A stretch of DNA of 64,000 nucleotides from Gemmatimonadota bacterium (GCA_009840005.1 VXOR01000093.1:13660-77659); one strand, 5' to 3'. Shown: positions 18,501-26,931, counted from the stretch's first letter. Notes: generated by a model from the letters alone, not told the origin. A program made the numbers and translations.

Positions 18501-18853
18501 GGCAAGAGGAGAACGCCGAATTACTCAAGGAGGCCATCGAGAAGATCAACGTCTTCCCCAATCCCTACCTCGGCGTCAACGCGGCGGAGACCAGCCGTTA
18601 CAGCCACTTCGTGACCTTCAGCCACCTGCCGTCCAAGGCGAATATCCGCATCTTCGACATGAGCGGCACGCTGGTGCGCACGATCGAGAAGGATGACCCA
18701 TCGCAGTTCACGCGCTGGGATCTGCAAAACCACAATGCACTGCCGGTGGCCAGCGGCATGTATATCGCCCATATCGAACTGCCGGATCACGGCGAAAGTC
18801 GGATCCTCAAGTTGGCCATCATCCAAGAGCAGCAGTTCCTAGAGAACTTCTAG
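15599..18853 (+). CDS. Large secreted protein with C-terminal sorting-type domain
   Basis: This 1084-residue protein starts at the ATG at 15599 (GGGAGG site); the frame is open upstream within the previous gene, but that part is a shadow. A signal peptide covers about residues 1-24. An Asp-rich, calcium-binding-like loop lies at about 188-202 (YDNDGDGEYNPDTDEPG) and another near 340. FN3-like parts follow (RYYFAVTAYNRATDEGAAT). The last 100 or so residues (INVFPNPYLG, ANIRIFDMSGTLVRTIEK, LPVASGMYIAHIEL) match the general pattern of type IX secretion type A sorting domains. It lies between a TonB receptor and a PorV-like protein, which supports export to the surface. The activity of the main part is unknown. 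Confidence 0.7.
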   Translation: MKKFVTYLATAGLLLGAFTPVQSRGPSAYRAAKIVQETFGEQALLNINNMAMWFERNGSSGYNPLTSGSGVTFPRSTDQVIYRDGLIWGGIVKDGDPQELRVGGQTYRIGTVPGRIISQGVAEDPADPSVRIYRIRRDYQTADLRLDASESLGIGLREVTNSDVEALRTQYEQDWREWPYQKGAPYYDNDGDGEYNPDTDEPGVAGADQVAWFVINDLDVGAAQTLYGSKPVGLEVQVLLWGYARTDALGDVIFKKFTVIYKGTSATPDTARIEDMYFAQWSDPDLGDYGDDFAGADIGLSLGYVYNSINDDSHYVPFGLAPPAVGYDFLQGPVVPVFQEDENGDPLLDEDGNLVLDENSEAIFNFGRRPGYRNLPMTSFVYFAAGSAIDDPELGEYIGTEEWYNLLRGFQPQPDIGNPVPYTNPLTGDDTFFTLDGDPTRATGWNDGVPLPAGDRRIVLNTGPFEMALGDTQEVVVALLGGISTDRLRSVSKLKFNDQFVQDAYNSFFEVPKPPAQPNVRVAELNQAILLDWGWDDESIQATEGEGSPGFEFEGYNLYQLPSAEATLSQGVKVATFDIENGVTTILGIALDEESGVVLDVPLQVGIDFGIKRNTTITQDHIRSGPLVNGQRYYFAVTAYNRATDEGAATTTLESTPQNLICVPQEPPPGTRYLSKPDSVITPEHTAGISEGEVEVVVVNPIFTTGHNYQVRFGADEEGHTVWSLIDETDGGKTLLADQFEIGPGDERAAIYLPDHGFELMVLGPPLALSGWEWEGSERWLTGINWGGSALGGGADVGPNFFGSSLGGADLNTVEIRFSRTNTQKGYRYLRGGDPNYGFQDFVDVPFTAWEVDSDPPRQVNIGFVENVGSTSENGTWDLASEDPDRGLGGREYLFIFDSDYSDTPLAQYGEGKSILADAVTFDIHAALWVTLRSGDHEMDMLEDGQILRLIPYRVNGPDDVFSFVVPGQEENAELLKEAIEKINVFPNPYLGVNAAETSRYSHFVTFSHLPSKANIRIFDMSGTLVRTIEKDDPSQFTRWDLQNHNALPVASGMYIAHIELPDHGESRILKLAIIQEQQFLENF

Positions 18854-18892
18854 GGGCACGGGATATCAAAGAGAGAAATAGGAGGCCATTCC

Positions 18893-19927
18893 ATGCTTCG
18901 ACACAGCTTTCGCATCTCGACGATCCTGCTGGCGCTGGTTTTTGCCTCGGCTACGGCCTTTGCCGACGGCTACGATCGCGCTGGTACGGCCGCGGCCCCG
19001 GAACTGCTGATTCCGGTTGGCGCGCGCGACATGGCCTTGGGCGGGGCCTCAATCGCCACTAGTTCCGGTTTAGAGGCTCTGCACTGGAACCCGGCGGGTC
19101 TGTCCAAGTCCGAATCCAACGCGGGCATCATGTTCTCGACGATGTCCCATCTGGCGGATACTCGCATCAACTATCTGGCTACCGGTGCCAACTTCAAGAG
19201 CCTCGGCTCGCTAGCCTTCAACATCAAGGCGCTGGATTTCGGCCAAATTCCGGTGACGACCGAGGCCAATCCAGACGGCACCGGCGCGACCTATTCGCCG
19301 ACCTTCTTCACGGTGGGCCTGACCTTTGCGAGGGAACTGACTGATCGCATCGCCGTCGGGTTTACTAGCCATTATGTCGTCAATCGCATCCAGCGCGTCG
19401 AGGCCACTGCGGCCTCGTTTAGCGCCGGTCTGCAATACGCCAATTTGGGCGGGATTGCCGGCTTGGACTTGGGGGTGGCGCTCAAACACATCGGCACGCG
19501 GATGCAGTTTGGCGGTTCCGGCTTGTTGCGTCGCGGCCAGATTGACGGGCTGCGCCGCGGACCGTCCGATTACAATGTGGAGGCCAGTTCCGCAGACTTG
19601 CCCTCGACGTTTGAGCTCGGTCTGAGCTACCGCTACGAGCCTGCTGGGATGGGTGCGATCAACCTGTCCTCGGCCTTCCGGCACAACAATTTTGCCTACG
19701 ACCAGTACCGGTTGGGTGCTGAATATGTGTTGAGCGATTTCTTTGCCTTGCGCGCTGGTTTCGACTACGCGCCCAACTCGGATGACGACTACATCTATGG
19801 CACCAGCTTCGGTTTTGGTCTGAATCTGGATGCCGGGACGATCAAAAATTTGCGCGTTGATTACGCCTACACTACGGTCGACTATTTCGACGCGCTCAAC
19901 ACCTTTACCTTTCAGTTCGGGTTCTAA
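18893..19927 (+). CDS. PorV/PorQ-like outer-membrane protein (UPF0164 type)
   Basis: This 344-residue beta-barrel protein has a signal peptide (about 1-24, ending TAFADG). The start of the mature protein is the family hallmark: IPVGARDMALGGASIATSSG and LEALHWNPAGLSKSESNAG. The rest consists of alternating strands and ends TFTFQFGF, with a terminal Phe. In Bacteroidetes PorV acts with the type IX system, shuttling sorting-domain proteins to the attachment complex. The gene directly follows a sorting-domain protein (39-bp gap, AGGAGG site), which fits that role. A strong terminator follows it. Whether a full type IX system exists cannot be judged from this window. Confidence 0.8.
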   Translation: MLRHSFRISTILLALVFASATAFADGYDRAGTAAAPELLIPVGARDMALGGASIATSSGLEALHWNPAGLSKSESNAGIMFSTMSHLADTRINYLATGANFKSLGSLAFNIKALDFGQIPVTTEANPDGTGATYSPTFFTVGLTFARELTDRIAVGFTSHYVVNRIQRVEATAASFSAGLQYANLGGIAGLDLGVALKHIGTRMQFGGSGLLRRGQIDGLRRGPSDYNVEASSADLPSTFELGLSYRYEPAGMGAINLSSAFRHNNFAYDQYRLGAEYVLSDFFALRAGFDYAPNSDDDYIYGTSFGFGLNLDAGTIKNLRVDYAYTTVDYFDALNTFTFQFGF

Positions 19928-19938
19928 ATTCGACCGTG

Positions 19939-19972
19939 GCGCGGCGCACATCCTGTGCGCCGCGCAGTTTTT
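19939..19972 (+). terminator. Rho-independent terminator
   Basis: A perfect 12-bp GC-rich stem (19939-19950 with 19954-19965) has a 3-base loop (TCC) and is followed by AGTTTTTA. It lies 12 bp after the PorV-like stop codon and ends the transcript of the TonB-receptor cluster. The next gene (19987) follows immediately and so probably relies on read-through or its own promoter. Confidence 0.85.
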
Positions 19973-19986
19973 ATAGGAGATTGCCA

Positions 19987-20991
19987 ATGAAGTGCGTGGG
20001 CTGGCTGGCGGTGCTCGTCGCCGTCGCCGGATTGGGGTGTCAGAGTTCGACCATGACCGCGGCCAAGCTCTATATCAAACAGGAGCAGCCGCAAGAGGCC
20101 AAAAAGCAACTCGTCCTAGTCTTGCAGACTGAGCCAGAAAATAGCGAGGCCCACCTACTCATGGGCAAGCTCTTAGGGGACGAGGGCCGCTATGGCGAAA
20201 TGGCCGAGCATCTAGCGCACGCCGAGCGCAATCCCAAGTTCCAGAGCGAGGTTGAACAAACGCGCCGCCAGTTTTGGACGCGAGAGTACAATGCCGGCGT
20301 CGTCCACGCCCAAGGCGAGGCCCCCAATTACGCGATGGCGCGGCACTCGTTTCACAACGCTACCATCATCGACGAAAGCGCGCTCGATGCTTGGCGCAAC
20401 CTCGCATACGTCTATTACCAGATCGACAGCACGGATGCGGCCATTGCCACCTACCAGAAGATCGCGTCGGCAGCTCCAGAAGACGAGGACGCCTTTTTCA
20501 GCCTAGGGTCGCTCTACTTGGAAAATGACAACCTCGATGAGGCTATCCGCGCTTTGTCACAGGTGGTCAAGATCAATCCTGAAAACCTCAATGGCCTGAC
20601 CAATCTCGCCATAGCCCAAGCCCAAGCCGAGGACTACGAGGGAGCCGAGGCCAATTATCGCAAGGTCATAGAGCTGAACCCCGATGATTTCAGGCCCCAC
20701 TTCAACTTGGGCAACCTCTACTGGCAGCAAGAAAAGTACACCGCAGCTAAGCGGGCCTATGAACAGGTCCTACAGCTCGAACCCGGCGATGGGGACGCGC
20801 TCTACAATCTCGCCATGGTCCACTTGGCTACAGAGGATATGGATGGCGCGTTGCCGCTCTTGGAACAGCTCGCTGAACAAATGCCAGACAATGCGTTGGT
20901 GTGGCTGCATTTGGGGACGGTTTACGCCCATAAAGAATTGATTGAGGAAAGCGAGGCGGCGTATGCGCGGGCCGAGGAACTAGAGGAGTAA
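19987..20991 (+). CDS. TPR-repeat lipoprotein
   Basis: This 334-residue protein starts at the ATG at 19987 (TAGGAG site); the longer frame from 19936 runs through the terminator. It has a lipobox with Cys18 (VAGLGCQS). Tetratricopeptide repeats cover most of the protein, for example AEANYRKVIELNPDDFRPHF, NLGNLYWQQEKYTAAKRAYE and ALYNLAMVHLATEDMDGALP. TPR lipoproteins are scaffolds for protein complexes at the envelope. Its position after the TonB receptor, sorting-domain protein and PorV-like genes suggests a role in the same surface module, but the intervening terminator argues for separate control. Confidence 0.82.
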   Translation: MKCVGWLAVLVAVAGLGCQSSTMTAAKLYIKQEQPQEAKKQLVLVLQTEPENSEAHLLMGKLLGDEGRYGEMAEHLAHAERNPKFQSEVEQTRRQFWTREYNAGVVHAQGEAPNYAMARHSFHNATIIDESALDAWRNLAYVYYQIDSTDAAIATYQKIASAAPEDEDAFFSLGSLYLENDNLDEAIRALSQVVKINPENLNGLTNLAIAQAQAEDYEGAEANYRKVIELNPDDFRPHFNLGNLYWQQEKYTAAKRAYEQVLQLEPGDGDALYNLAMVHLATEDMDGALPLLEQLAEQMPDNALVWLHLGTVYAHKELIEESEAAYARAEELEE

Positions 20992-21009
20992 AGCGCCCGC
21001 GCTCCCACC

Positions 21010-22305
21010 ATGCTGCAGTACACCATCCAGCGCATTCTGCTGGCCATCCCAACTCTCCTCGGTATCACCCTACTGACCTTCCTGATTATGCGTTTGGCAC
21101 CCGGCGACCCGGTTGATCTGTTCTTGGGGGGGGCCGCTGGTGGCGAGGGGCTCTCCACCGACCAGCAGACGGACATGGAGAAGACGCGCCGGGATTTGCG
21201 CCGTCAACTTGGGCTGGACCAACCGCTACACCTCCAGTATTTGCACTGGCTTTCCAACTTGGTCTTGCGCGTGGAGGACTTGGGCGCATTCGACCGCGGA
21301 GCTTTGTTAGCCGACTCCGTGCTCGACGAGCTAGCAGACGCGGAGCGGGCCGAGTTGGCCGCGCTTGAGGGCGAGGAGCGCAAGGCGCGCTTCTTGGAGC
21401 ACTTTCGCCGCCTGCGCCCCGAGCGCGTCAACGAGCTAGTCGAGTCGCCTTTCTGGCAGAGCCGCCTTTTCTCGCCAACCCAAAACTATGCGTATGCCGG
21501 GTCTGGCTTGGAACTGGTGCAGGTGGGAGACTGGCGTTTGGTGACGCTGAATTTGGGCCGCTCCTTCAAAGACCAACAACCGGTCATTGACCACATCTTC
21601 GACCGGCTGCCTATCACGCTGGAAATCAACCTCATCAGCCTAGTCTTTGCCTATCTAGTCGGCGTGCCGCTGGGCATAGTGATCGCGGTCAAGCAAAATA
21701 CCGCTATCGACCGCTTGGTTACCACCGGGACCTTCATGCTGTGGTCGATGCCTTCTTTTTGGCTCGGTATGTTGTTGATCTTGTTTTTCTGCAACAAGGA
21801 ATTTTTTTACTGGTTTCCAGCCTCCGGGATTCAGTCGTTGGACGCGGGGGAAGACTGGGGATTCTGGCGGCTGCTGACCGACCACGCCCACCACATGGTT
21901 TTGCCGATACTGGCTTCGACCTACGCCAGCTTCGCTGGCATTTCGCGCTATATGCGCACCAGCATGCTGGAGAATTTGCGGCTGGACTACGTGCGCACCG
22001 CCCAAGCCAAGGGGTTGCGCTACCGCGTTGTGGTGCTGCGCCATGTGCTGCGCAACTCCTTGATTCCCATCGTGACGCTGATGGCTGGGCTTTTGCCGGG
22101 AATGATCGCGGGTTCGGTGTTTATCGAGACGATCTTCACCATTCCAGGCATGGGCTTTTTGGCGTTCCAGTCGGTCATCGTGCGCGATTATCCCGTGGCC
22201 ATGGCGCTCTTTACCATTGGTTCGGCCCTATCCTTGGCGGGGATCTTGGTGGCGGATATTTTGCTCAAGGTCGTGGACCCGCGCATCGACTTTGCGAGCG
22301 TGTAG
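21010..22305 (+). CDS. ABC transporter permease, DppB type, with a large extra loop
   Basis: This 431-residue inner-membrane protein is about 100 residues longer than typical DppB. The first helix and IMRLAPGDPVDLF are normal. A charged insertion of roughly 100 residues follows between helix 1 and the permease core (GLSTDQQTDMEKTRRDLRRQ to VESPFWQSRLFSPTQNYA). The BPD_transp_1 core ends with the ATPase-contacting EAA loop YVRTAQAKGLRYRVVVLRHV and IPGMGFLAFQSVIVRDYPV. It forms the transport channel with the DppC-like protein encoded immediately downstream (stop and start adjacent). No ATPase or solute-binding gene lies alongside. The substrate is unknown; peptides or microcin-like compounds are family candidates. 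Confidence 0.87.
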   Translation: MLQYTIQRILLAIPTLLGITLLTFLIMRLAPGDPVDLFLGGAAGGEGLSTDQQTDMEKTRRDLRRQLGLDQPLHLQYLHWLSNLVLRVEDLGAFDRGALLADSVLDELADAERAELAALEGEERKARFLEHFRRLRPERVNELVESPFWQSRLFSPTQNYAYAGSGLELVQVGDWRLVTLNLGRSFKDQQPVIDHIFDRLPITLEINLISLVFAYLVGVPLGIVIAVKQNTAIDRLVTTGTFMLWSMPSFWLGMLLILFFCNKEFFYWFPASGIQSLDAGEDWGFWRLLTDHAHHMVLPILASTYASFAGISRYMRTSMLENLRLDYVRTAQAKGLRYRVVVLRHVLRNSLIPIVTLMAGLLPGMIAGSVFIETIFTIPGMGFLAFQSVIVRDYPVAMALFTIGSALSLAGILVADILLKVVDPRIDFASV

Positions 22306-23349
22306 ATGAGCGCGGAGGCCGTTGTACAAGGGCAGTCCTACGGACAGGTCGTCTGGAGGCAGTTTAAGAAAAACAGACCCGCATTGCTCAGTCTCTTGGG
22401 CGTCGTCTTGCTGGGGATTGTGGCCGTAAGCGCCGACTTGCTGGCTGGCGACAAGCCGTACTACATGAAGTACAAGGGCGAGATCTACTTTCCGGCCTTC
22501 CGCCAATACGCAGTCTATCTGGGAGTAGCGGACTGGCCGGCAGAATTGAAGCGCCGCCGCAACTTCAAAAAGCTCAAGCTAGAGGAGGCCATCTTCCCGC
22601 CAGTGCCTTATGCCCCAGGCGAAGTTCGCTTGCGGGAGAAGTACCAGCCTCCGGGAACCGAGCACTGGCTGGGCACAGACCGCTTGGGCCGCGACGTGCT
22701 CTCGGGACTGATTCACGGCACGCGCTATGCCTTGACCATCGGCCTAGTGGCTGTGGGCATATCGCTGGCCATTGGCTTGGTTTTAGGGGCATTGGCCGGT
22801 TACTTCGGGGGCTGGATTGACCTAGCACTCTCGCGCCTTTTCGAGCTGTGGGCCGCGATCCCTAGCTTCTTCCTGATATTGACGGTCGCGGCGTTTTTTC
22901 CGCCGAGTTTGTTCTTCGTCATGATCATTATCGGCCTTACGAGTTGGGTCGGTATCGCCCGGTTGACGCGCTCGCAATTCTTGCAGGTGCGCAGCTACGA
23001 TTACGTGGCCGCCGCGCGCAGCCTCGGGTACTCAAACGGGCGGATCATGTTCCGCCACATCCTGCCCAACGCCATCGGCCCGATCCTGATCCCGGCGGCC
23101 TTCGGAGTCGCAGGTGCCATCCTCGCCGAGTCGGGATTGAGCTTTTTAGGGGTAGGGATACCAGCAGAAGTGATCACTTGGGGTGCCCTGCTGGCTGGGG
23201 CGCGCAGCAACGCGGCGGCTTGGTGGTTGGTGGTCGTGCCGGGCTTGGCCATTTTTGCGACCGTGACCCTGTACAACCTGCTAGGCGACGGGCTGCGCGA
23301 CGCGCTAGACCCGAAGCTGCGCGGCTCAGGCGCTGAGGAAAGCGGGTAG
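22306..23349 (+). CDS. ABC transporter permease, DppC type
   Basis: This 347-residue permease has its ATG directly after the DppB stop codon. An N-terminal cytoplasmic OppC-type segment (YGQVVWRQFKKNRPALLSLL) leads into helix 1. An extended periplasmic part of about 85 residues then comes before the HWLGTDRLGRDVLSGLIHGT signature. The core holds the EAA loop (YDYVAAARSLGYSNGRIMFR, HILPNAIGPILI). Its 3' end overlaps the convergent lysA-like gene by 24 bp. With the DppB-like protein it forms the channel of an importer whose ATPase and binding protein must be encoded elsewhere, possibly including the binding protein at 2526. Confidence 0.88.
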   Translation: MSAEAVVQGQSYGQVVWRQFKKNRPALLSLLGVVLLGIVAVSADLLAGDKPYYMKYKGEIYFPAFRQYAVYLGVADWPAELKRRRNFKKLKLEEAIFPPVPYAPGEVRLREKYQPPGTEHWLGTDRLGRDVLSGLIHGTRYALTIGLVAVGISLAIGLVLGALAGYFGGWIDLALSRLFELWAAIPSFFLILTVAAFFPPSLFFVMIIIGLTSWVGIARLTRSQFLQVRSYDYVAAARSLGYSNGRIMFRHILPNAIGPILIPAAFGVAGAILAESGLSFLGVGIPAEVITWGALLAGARSNAAAWWLVVVPGLAIFATVTLYNLLGDGLRDALDPKLRGSGAEESG

Positions 23350-24597
23350 GGACTCGTTGGCTAGGACTTGGTCGAGGGTTTGGCGCTGGCGCAGTAGATG
23401 GAAGTCGCCATCTGTGCCGAGCAGCACTTCGCCTGCTTCCGGGAAGGAATTGTAGTTTTTGGCGGCCATGCCAGCGCAATAGGCCCCGCTGCCGCCAATA
23501 AAAACCGCATCGCCGATGCGCGGCTCGGTGAGTACGCGAGGTGCCAGTTCCTCGGGATTGCCGGATGCAGGCGTGAGAATATCCCCGCTTTCACAACAAT
23601 GCCCGGCGATTAGATACTCGCCTTGGCTGCGCCCCTCTGGTGTGGCTGGGACTACGACGATGGGGTGTTGCGCTCCGTACATGCTGGGGCGCAGCACTTC
23701 GGTCATCCCGCTATCGACCTTGATGAAGGAGTAGCCCTGCCTGCCGGTATCGACTACATCGACGACGCTACAGACGATGGCACCGGCGTTGCCCACCAAG
23801 AAGGTCCCAGGTTCGATTTCCAGATGCAGTTTGCGGCCGTGCTTTTCGGCGAAGCGGTTGAATTCGTCGGCGACAGGTTGGCCGGCCTTGTGCAAGTCGG
23901 TCGATACTTCGTCGGCCATGCGCCCGATTTTGAAACCGCCGCCCATATTTACGCGCCGGACTTCGGGCAGCTTGGCGGCCACGCCGAGCGTCAGCCGGGC
24001 GCAGTGCTGCCAGACTTCTGGGTCGCTGCCCGAGCCAATATGGCTGTGCAAGCCAGTGAGTTGCAGGTTGTGTTCGGCGGCTGTTGCGAGCACTTGGTCG
24101 AGGTGTTCGTGCCAGATGCCGAAGCTCGACGAAGGGCCGCCCGTATTGGTGCGGTTGCTGTGCCCCGAGCCTAGGCCTGGGTTGATGCGCACGGAGACTT
24201 CGCGGCCCGGAAAGAGCCGACCGTAGGCTGCGAGTTGGTGCAGAGAACAGGCGTTGAAGAGGACGCCTTGGCGCACTAGATCTGCTAAATTGTCGGGTAG
24301 TTGTTGGGCCGTGAGCTGAATCTGGGCCGCAGGGACGCCAGCGCGCATGGCTCGCAGCGCTTCGTAGCCACTGCTCGCGTCGATGTGCAGGCCGGCGCGA
24401 TTGAGAATGCGGATCACGCCGGCTGCCGGGCAGGCTTTCACCGCGTAGCGAACCGTCAGGCCGTGTGCATTGGGGAAGGCCAGCGCCTTTTGGGCTTGGG
24501 ATTCCAGCGCCTTTTGATCATAGACAAAAGTGGGTGTGCCAAATTGGCGCTGGACGGCGCGAACTTGGTCTTCAGACAGGAGTGAAAGCCGTTCCAT
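23326..24597 (-). CDS. lysA: Diaminopimelate decarboxylase-like PLP enzyme
   Basis: This 423-residue fold-type III decarboxylase would make L-lysine from meso-diaminopimelate. Lys54 in RYAVKACPAAG is the PLP lysine. IDASSGYEALRAMRAG, GLHSHIGSGSD (substrate and phosphate binding), EPGTFLVGNAG and CCESGDILTPA with GSGAYCAGMAAKNYNSFP are family motifs. Related enzymes for carboxynorspermidine, arginine or ornithine share the fold; the CESGD motif and length favour diaminopimelate. The gene converges on the DppC-like permease with a 24-bp overlap and diverges from the carbamoyltransferase gene, with 92 bp between the two starts. No other lysine-pathway gene is nearby. Confidence 0.82.
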   Translation of the reverse strand: MERLSLLSEDQVRAVQRQFGTPTFVYDQKALESQAQKALAFPNAHGLTVRYAVKACPAAGVIRILNRAGLHIDASSGYEALRAMRAGVPAAQIQLTAQQLPDNLADLVRQGVLFNACSLHQLAAYGRLFPGREVSVRINPGLGSGHSNRTNTGGPSSSFGIWHEHLDQVLATAAEHNLQLTGLHSHIGSGSDPEVWQHCARLTLGVAAKLPEVRRVNMGGGFKIGRMADEVSTDLHKAGQPVADEFNRFAEKHGRKLHLEIEPGTFLVGNAGAIVCSVVDVVDTGRQGYSFIKVDSGMTEVLRPSMYGAQHPIVVVPATPEGRSQGEYLIAGHCCESGDILTPASGNPEELAPRVLTEPRIGDAVFIGGSGAYCAGMAAKNYNSFPEAGEVLLGTDGDFHLLRQRQTLDQVLANESLPAFLSA

Positions 24598-24689
24598 TAA
24601 ATGACCCTAACTTGATATTTTTCAATAGAATCCGTAGGTTATGAAAACTTTTTAGTATCGCTGCTACACCCCATTTTGTCAAGCTCCTT

Positions 24690-26513
24690 ATGGCCACTTA
24701 CATCCTCGGCATTTCCGCGTTCTATCACGATAGCGCGGCCTGTTTGGTGCGCGACGGCCAGATCGTCGCCGCAGCGCAGGAGGAGCGATTTACGCGCGTT
24801 AAACACGATCCAGATTTTCCCGCTCGCGCCGTCGCCTACTGTCTGCGGGAGGGCGGTATTGAGGCCAAAGACCTGTACTGCGTGGGGTTTTACGACAAAC
24901 CTCTGTTGACCTTTGAACGCCTGCTAGAGACCCATTTAGGCACGGTGCCGTTGGGTCTGCGCCTCTACTGGAAGAGCATGAGGGTATGGCTTGAAAAAAA
25001 GCTGTGGATTCCGCAGTTAATCCAAGAGCAGCTAGGCTGCGATGTACCCGTGCTGTTCAGCGACCACCACGAGTCGCATGCTGCGTCGGCCTTCTATCCG
25101 TCGCCGTATCGCGAAGCGGCGATCGCGACCTTGGATGGAGTCGGCGAGTGGACCACTACCAGCTATGGCTACGGTCGAGACGCCGAAATTCACACGCTGG
25201 CTGACCTCAAGTTTCCCCACTCGCTGGGTTTGTTCTATTCGGCCTTTACCTATTTTACGGGCTTCAAGGTCAACTCCGGCGAGTACAAGCTGATGGGGCT
25301 GGCTCCTTATGGCGAGCCAAAATACGTCGATCTAATGCTCAACGAGATAATCGACCTGAAGGACGACGGCTCCTTCAAGCTCAACACTCGTTATTTCAAC
25401 TACCTATCCGGCCTGACGATGACCAGTCGGGCCATGGACAAGCTCTTCGGGGGACCGCCCCGGCGGCCAGAGACGCCGCTGACCCAGCGCGAGATGGATA
25501 TTGCGCGCTCCTGTCAGGTAGTAACCGAGGAAGTCATGTTGCGCATTGCCCGCACCGTGCATCGAGAAACCAAGCTCAAAAACTTGTGCATGGCCGGTGG
25601 CGTGGCCCTCAATTGCGTCGGCAACGGTCGCATCTTGCGCGAGGGGCCCTTTGAAAACATCTGGATCCAGCCGGCGGCAGGTGATGCCGGTGGGGCCTTG
25701 GGCGTCGCGCTGGCGCTGTGGTACAACCACTTGGGCCATGATCGGGTGGCAGACGGCGAAAACGATGCGATGCAGGGGGCGCTGTTAGGGCCTGAGTACA
25801 GGGACGAAGAAATCTACCAGTGCATTGAGCAGCAGGCGGGGGTGGCGAACAAACTCGCCGAGGACGAGTTGCCGGTGCGCGTGGCCGAGCTGTTGGCTGC
25901 AGGTAACGTCGTCGGCTTTTTTCAGGGGCGGATGGAATTTGGGCCGCGTGCGCTTGGCGCCCGGTCGATTCTCGGCGACCCGCGCTCCACCCAAATGCAG
26001 TCGCTGATGAACCTCAAGATCAAATTCCGCGAGAGCTTTCGCCCCTTTGCCCCGACCGTCCTGCGCGAATGCGTCCACGAGTTCTTTGAGTTGGATGCCG
26101 ACTCGCCCTACATGCTGCAAGTGGCCCCGGTTAAAGTGGGACGGCAGATTGCCATGAGCGAGGACCAGCAGCGGCTGTTCGGCATTGACAAGCTAAACGT
26201 GCCGCGCTCGGATATGCCGGCCGTCACCCACGTGGACTACTCGGCGCGGGTGCAGACGCTGCGCCGGCAAGATCACCCGCGCTACTACGACGTGATTCGC
26301 GCCTTTCAGAGCCTGACCGGATATCCAGTGGTGGTCAACACGTCCTTCAACGTGCGCGGCGAACCCATCGTCCAAAGTCCAGAAGAAGCCTATCGCTGCT
26401 TCATGCGGACGGAGATGGATTTTTTGGTCATAGGCTCTTATATCTTGGACAAGAAAGACCAGCCGCAGTGGCAGGAAGAGCTAGATTGGCAAGAGGAGTT
26501 CGAACTTGACTGA
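24690..26513 (+). CDS. Carbamoyltransferase (NodU/CmcH/TobZ type)
   Basis: This 607-residue protein moves a carbamoyl group from carbamoyl phosphate, via carbamoyl-AMP, to a hydroxyl of a sugar or other metabolite. The N-terminal Kae1-like ASKHA domain starts ILGISAFYHDSAACLVRDG and has SDHHESHAASAFY (His126/127/130, likely metal ligands). The C-terminal domain carries FGPRALGARSILGDPR, a family signature, and VVNTSFNVRGEPIV. The gene overlaps the SxtJ-like membrane protein gene by 8 bp, a known pairing. No glycosyltransferase or other biosynthetic gene lies nearby, so the acceptor is unknown. The ATG at 24690 has no good ribosome-binding site, but family N-termini start at this point. Confidence 0.88.
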   Translation: MATYILGISAFYHDSAACLVRDGQIVAAAQEERFTRVKHDPDFPARAVAYCLREGGIEAKDLYCVGFYDKPLLTFERLLETHLGTVPLGLRLYWKSMRVWLEKKLWIPQLIQEQLGCDVPVLFSDHHESHAASAFYPSPYREAAIATLDGVGEWTTTSYGYGRDAEIHTLADLKFPHSLGLFYSAFTYFTGFKVNSGEYKLMGLAPYGEPKYVDLMLNEIIDLKDDGSFKLNTRYFNYLSGLTMTSRAMDKLFGGPPRRPETPLTQREMDIARSCQVVTEEVMLRIARTVHRETKLKNLCMAGGVALNCVGNGRILREGPFENIWIQPAAGDAGGALGVALALWYNHLGHDRVADGENDAMQGALLGPEYRDEEIYQCIEQQAGVANKLAEDELPVRVAELLAAGNVVGFFQGRMEFGPRALGARSILGDPRSTQMQSLMNLKIKFRESFRPFAPTVLRECVHEFFELDADSPYMLQVAPVKVGRQIAMSEDQQRLFGIDKLNVPRSDMPAVTHVDYSARVQTLRRQDHPRYYDVIRAFQSLTGYPVVVNTSFNVRGEPIVQSPEEAYRCFMRTEMDFLVIGSYILDKKDQPQWQEELDWQEEFELD

Positions 26514-26931
26514 GGCCAAGAGCTACTGGGGGGTTGCAGTTCCCACACGCGGCGATTTGCGCCGCTTCGGAATCGTGCTGGCGGCATTGTTGGCCTTGCT
26601 AGGCGGCTATTTGTGGTACGTGGAAGCGGTCGGCATCGCCCAGCTTGTACACGCGGCTTCGCTGGTGTTTCTCGGGACCGGCTTGGCGCTGCCCGTGGCG
26701 CTGAAGCCGATCTATTTTCCCTACATGTGGCTGGCGAGAATCGTGGCCTTTGTCAATATCCACCTGCTTTTGGCACTGGTTTTCTACACGCTTTTTACGC
26801 TGATCGGGCTTGGCATGCGCCTTTTGGGCCGCGATCCGCTCGACCGCAAAATCGCTCCCGACGAGGAAAGTTACTGGCAGGGTCGGGCCTCTTCTCTGTT
26901 TCCCCGCGACCATTATCGCAAACGCTTTTGA
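26506..26931 (+). CDS. SxtJ-like membrane protein
   Basis: This 141-residue protein starts at TTG with an AAGAGGAG site inside the carbamoyltransferase coding end (8-bp overlap). Three hydrophobic segments (about 24-42, 47-70 and 78-105) are followed by a charged tail (LGRDPLDRKIAPDEESYWQG) and a basic C-terminus (DHYRKRF). In the saxitoxin cluster of cyanobacteria, SxtJ is the small membrane protein next to the carbamoyltransferase SxtI, and similar pairs occur in many bacteria. The assignment rests on the neighbour, size and topology. It may anchor the carbamoyltransferase at the membrane. Confidence 0.7.
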   Translation: MTEAKSYWGVAVPTRGDLRRFGIVLAALLALLGGYLWYVEAVGIAQLVHAASLVFLGTGLALPVALKPIYFPYMWLARIVAFVNIHLLLALVFYTLFTLIGLGMRLLGRDPLDRKIAPDEESYWQGRASSLFPRDHYRKRF

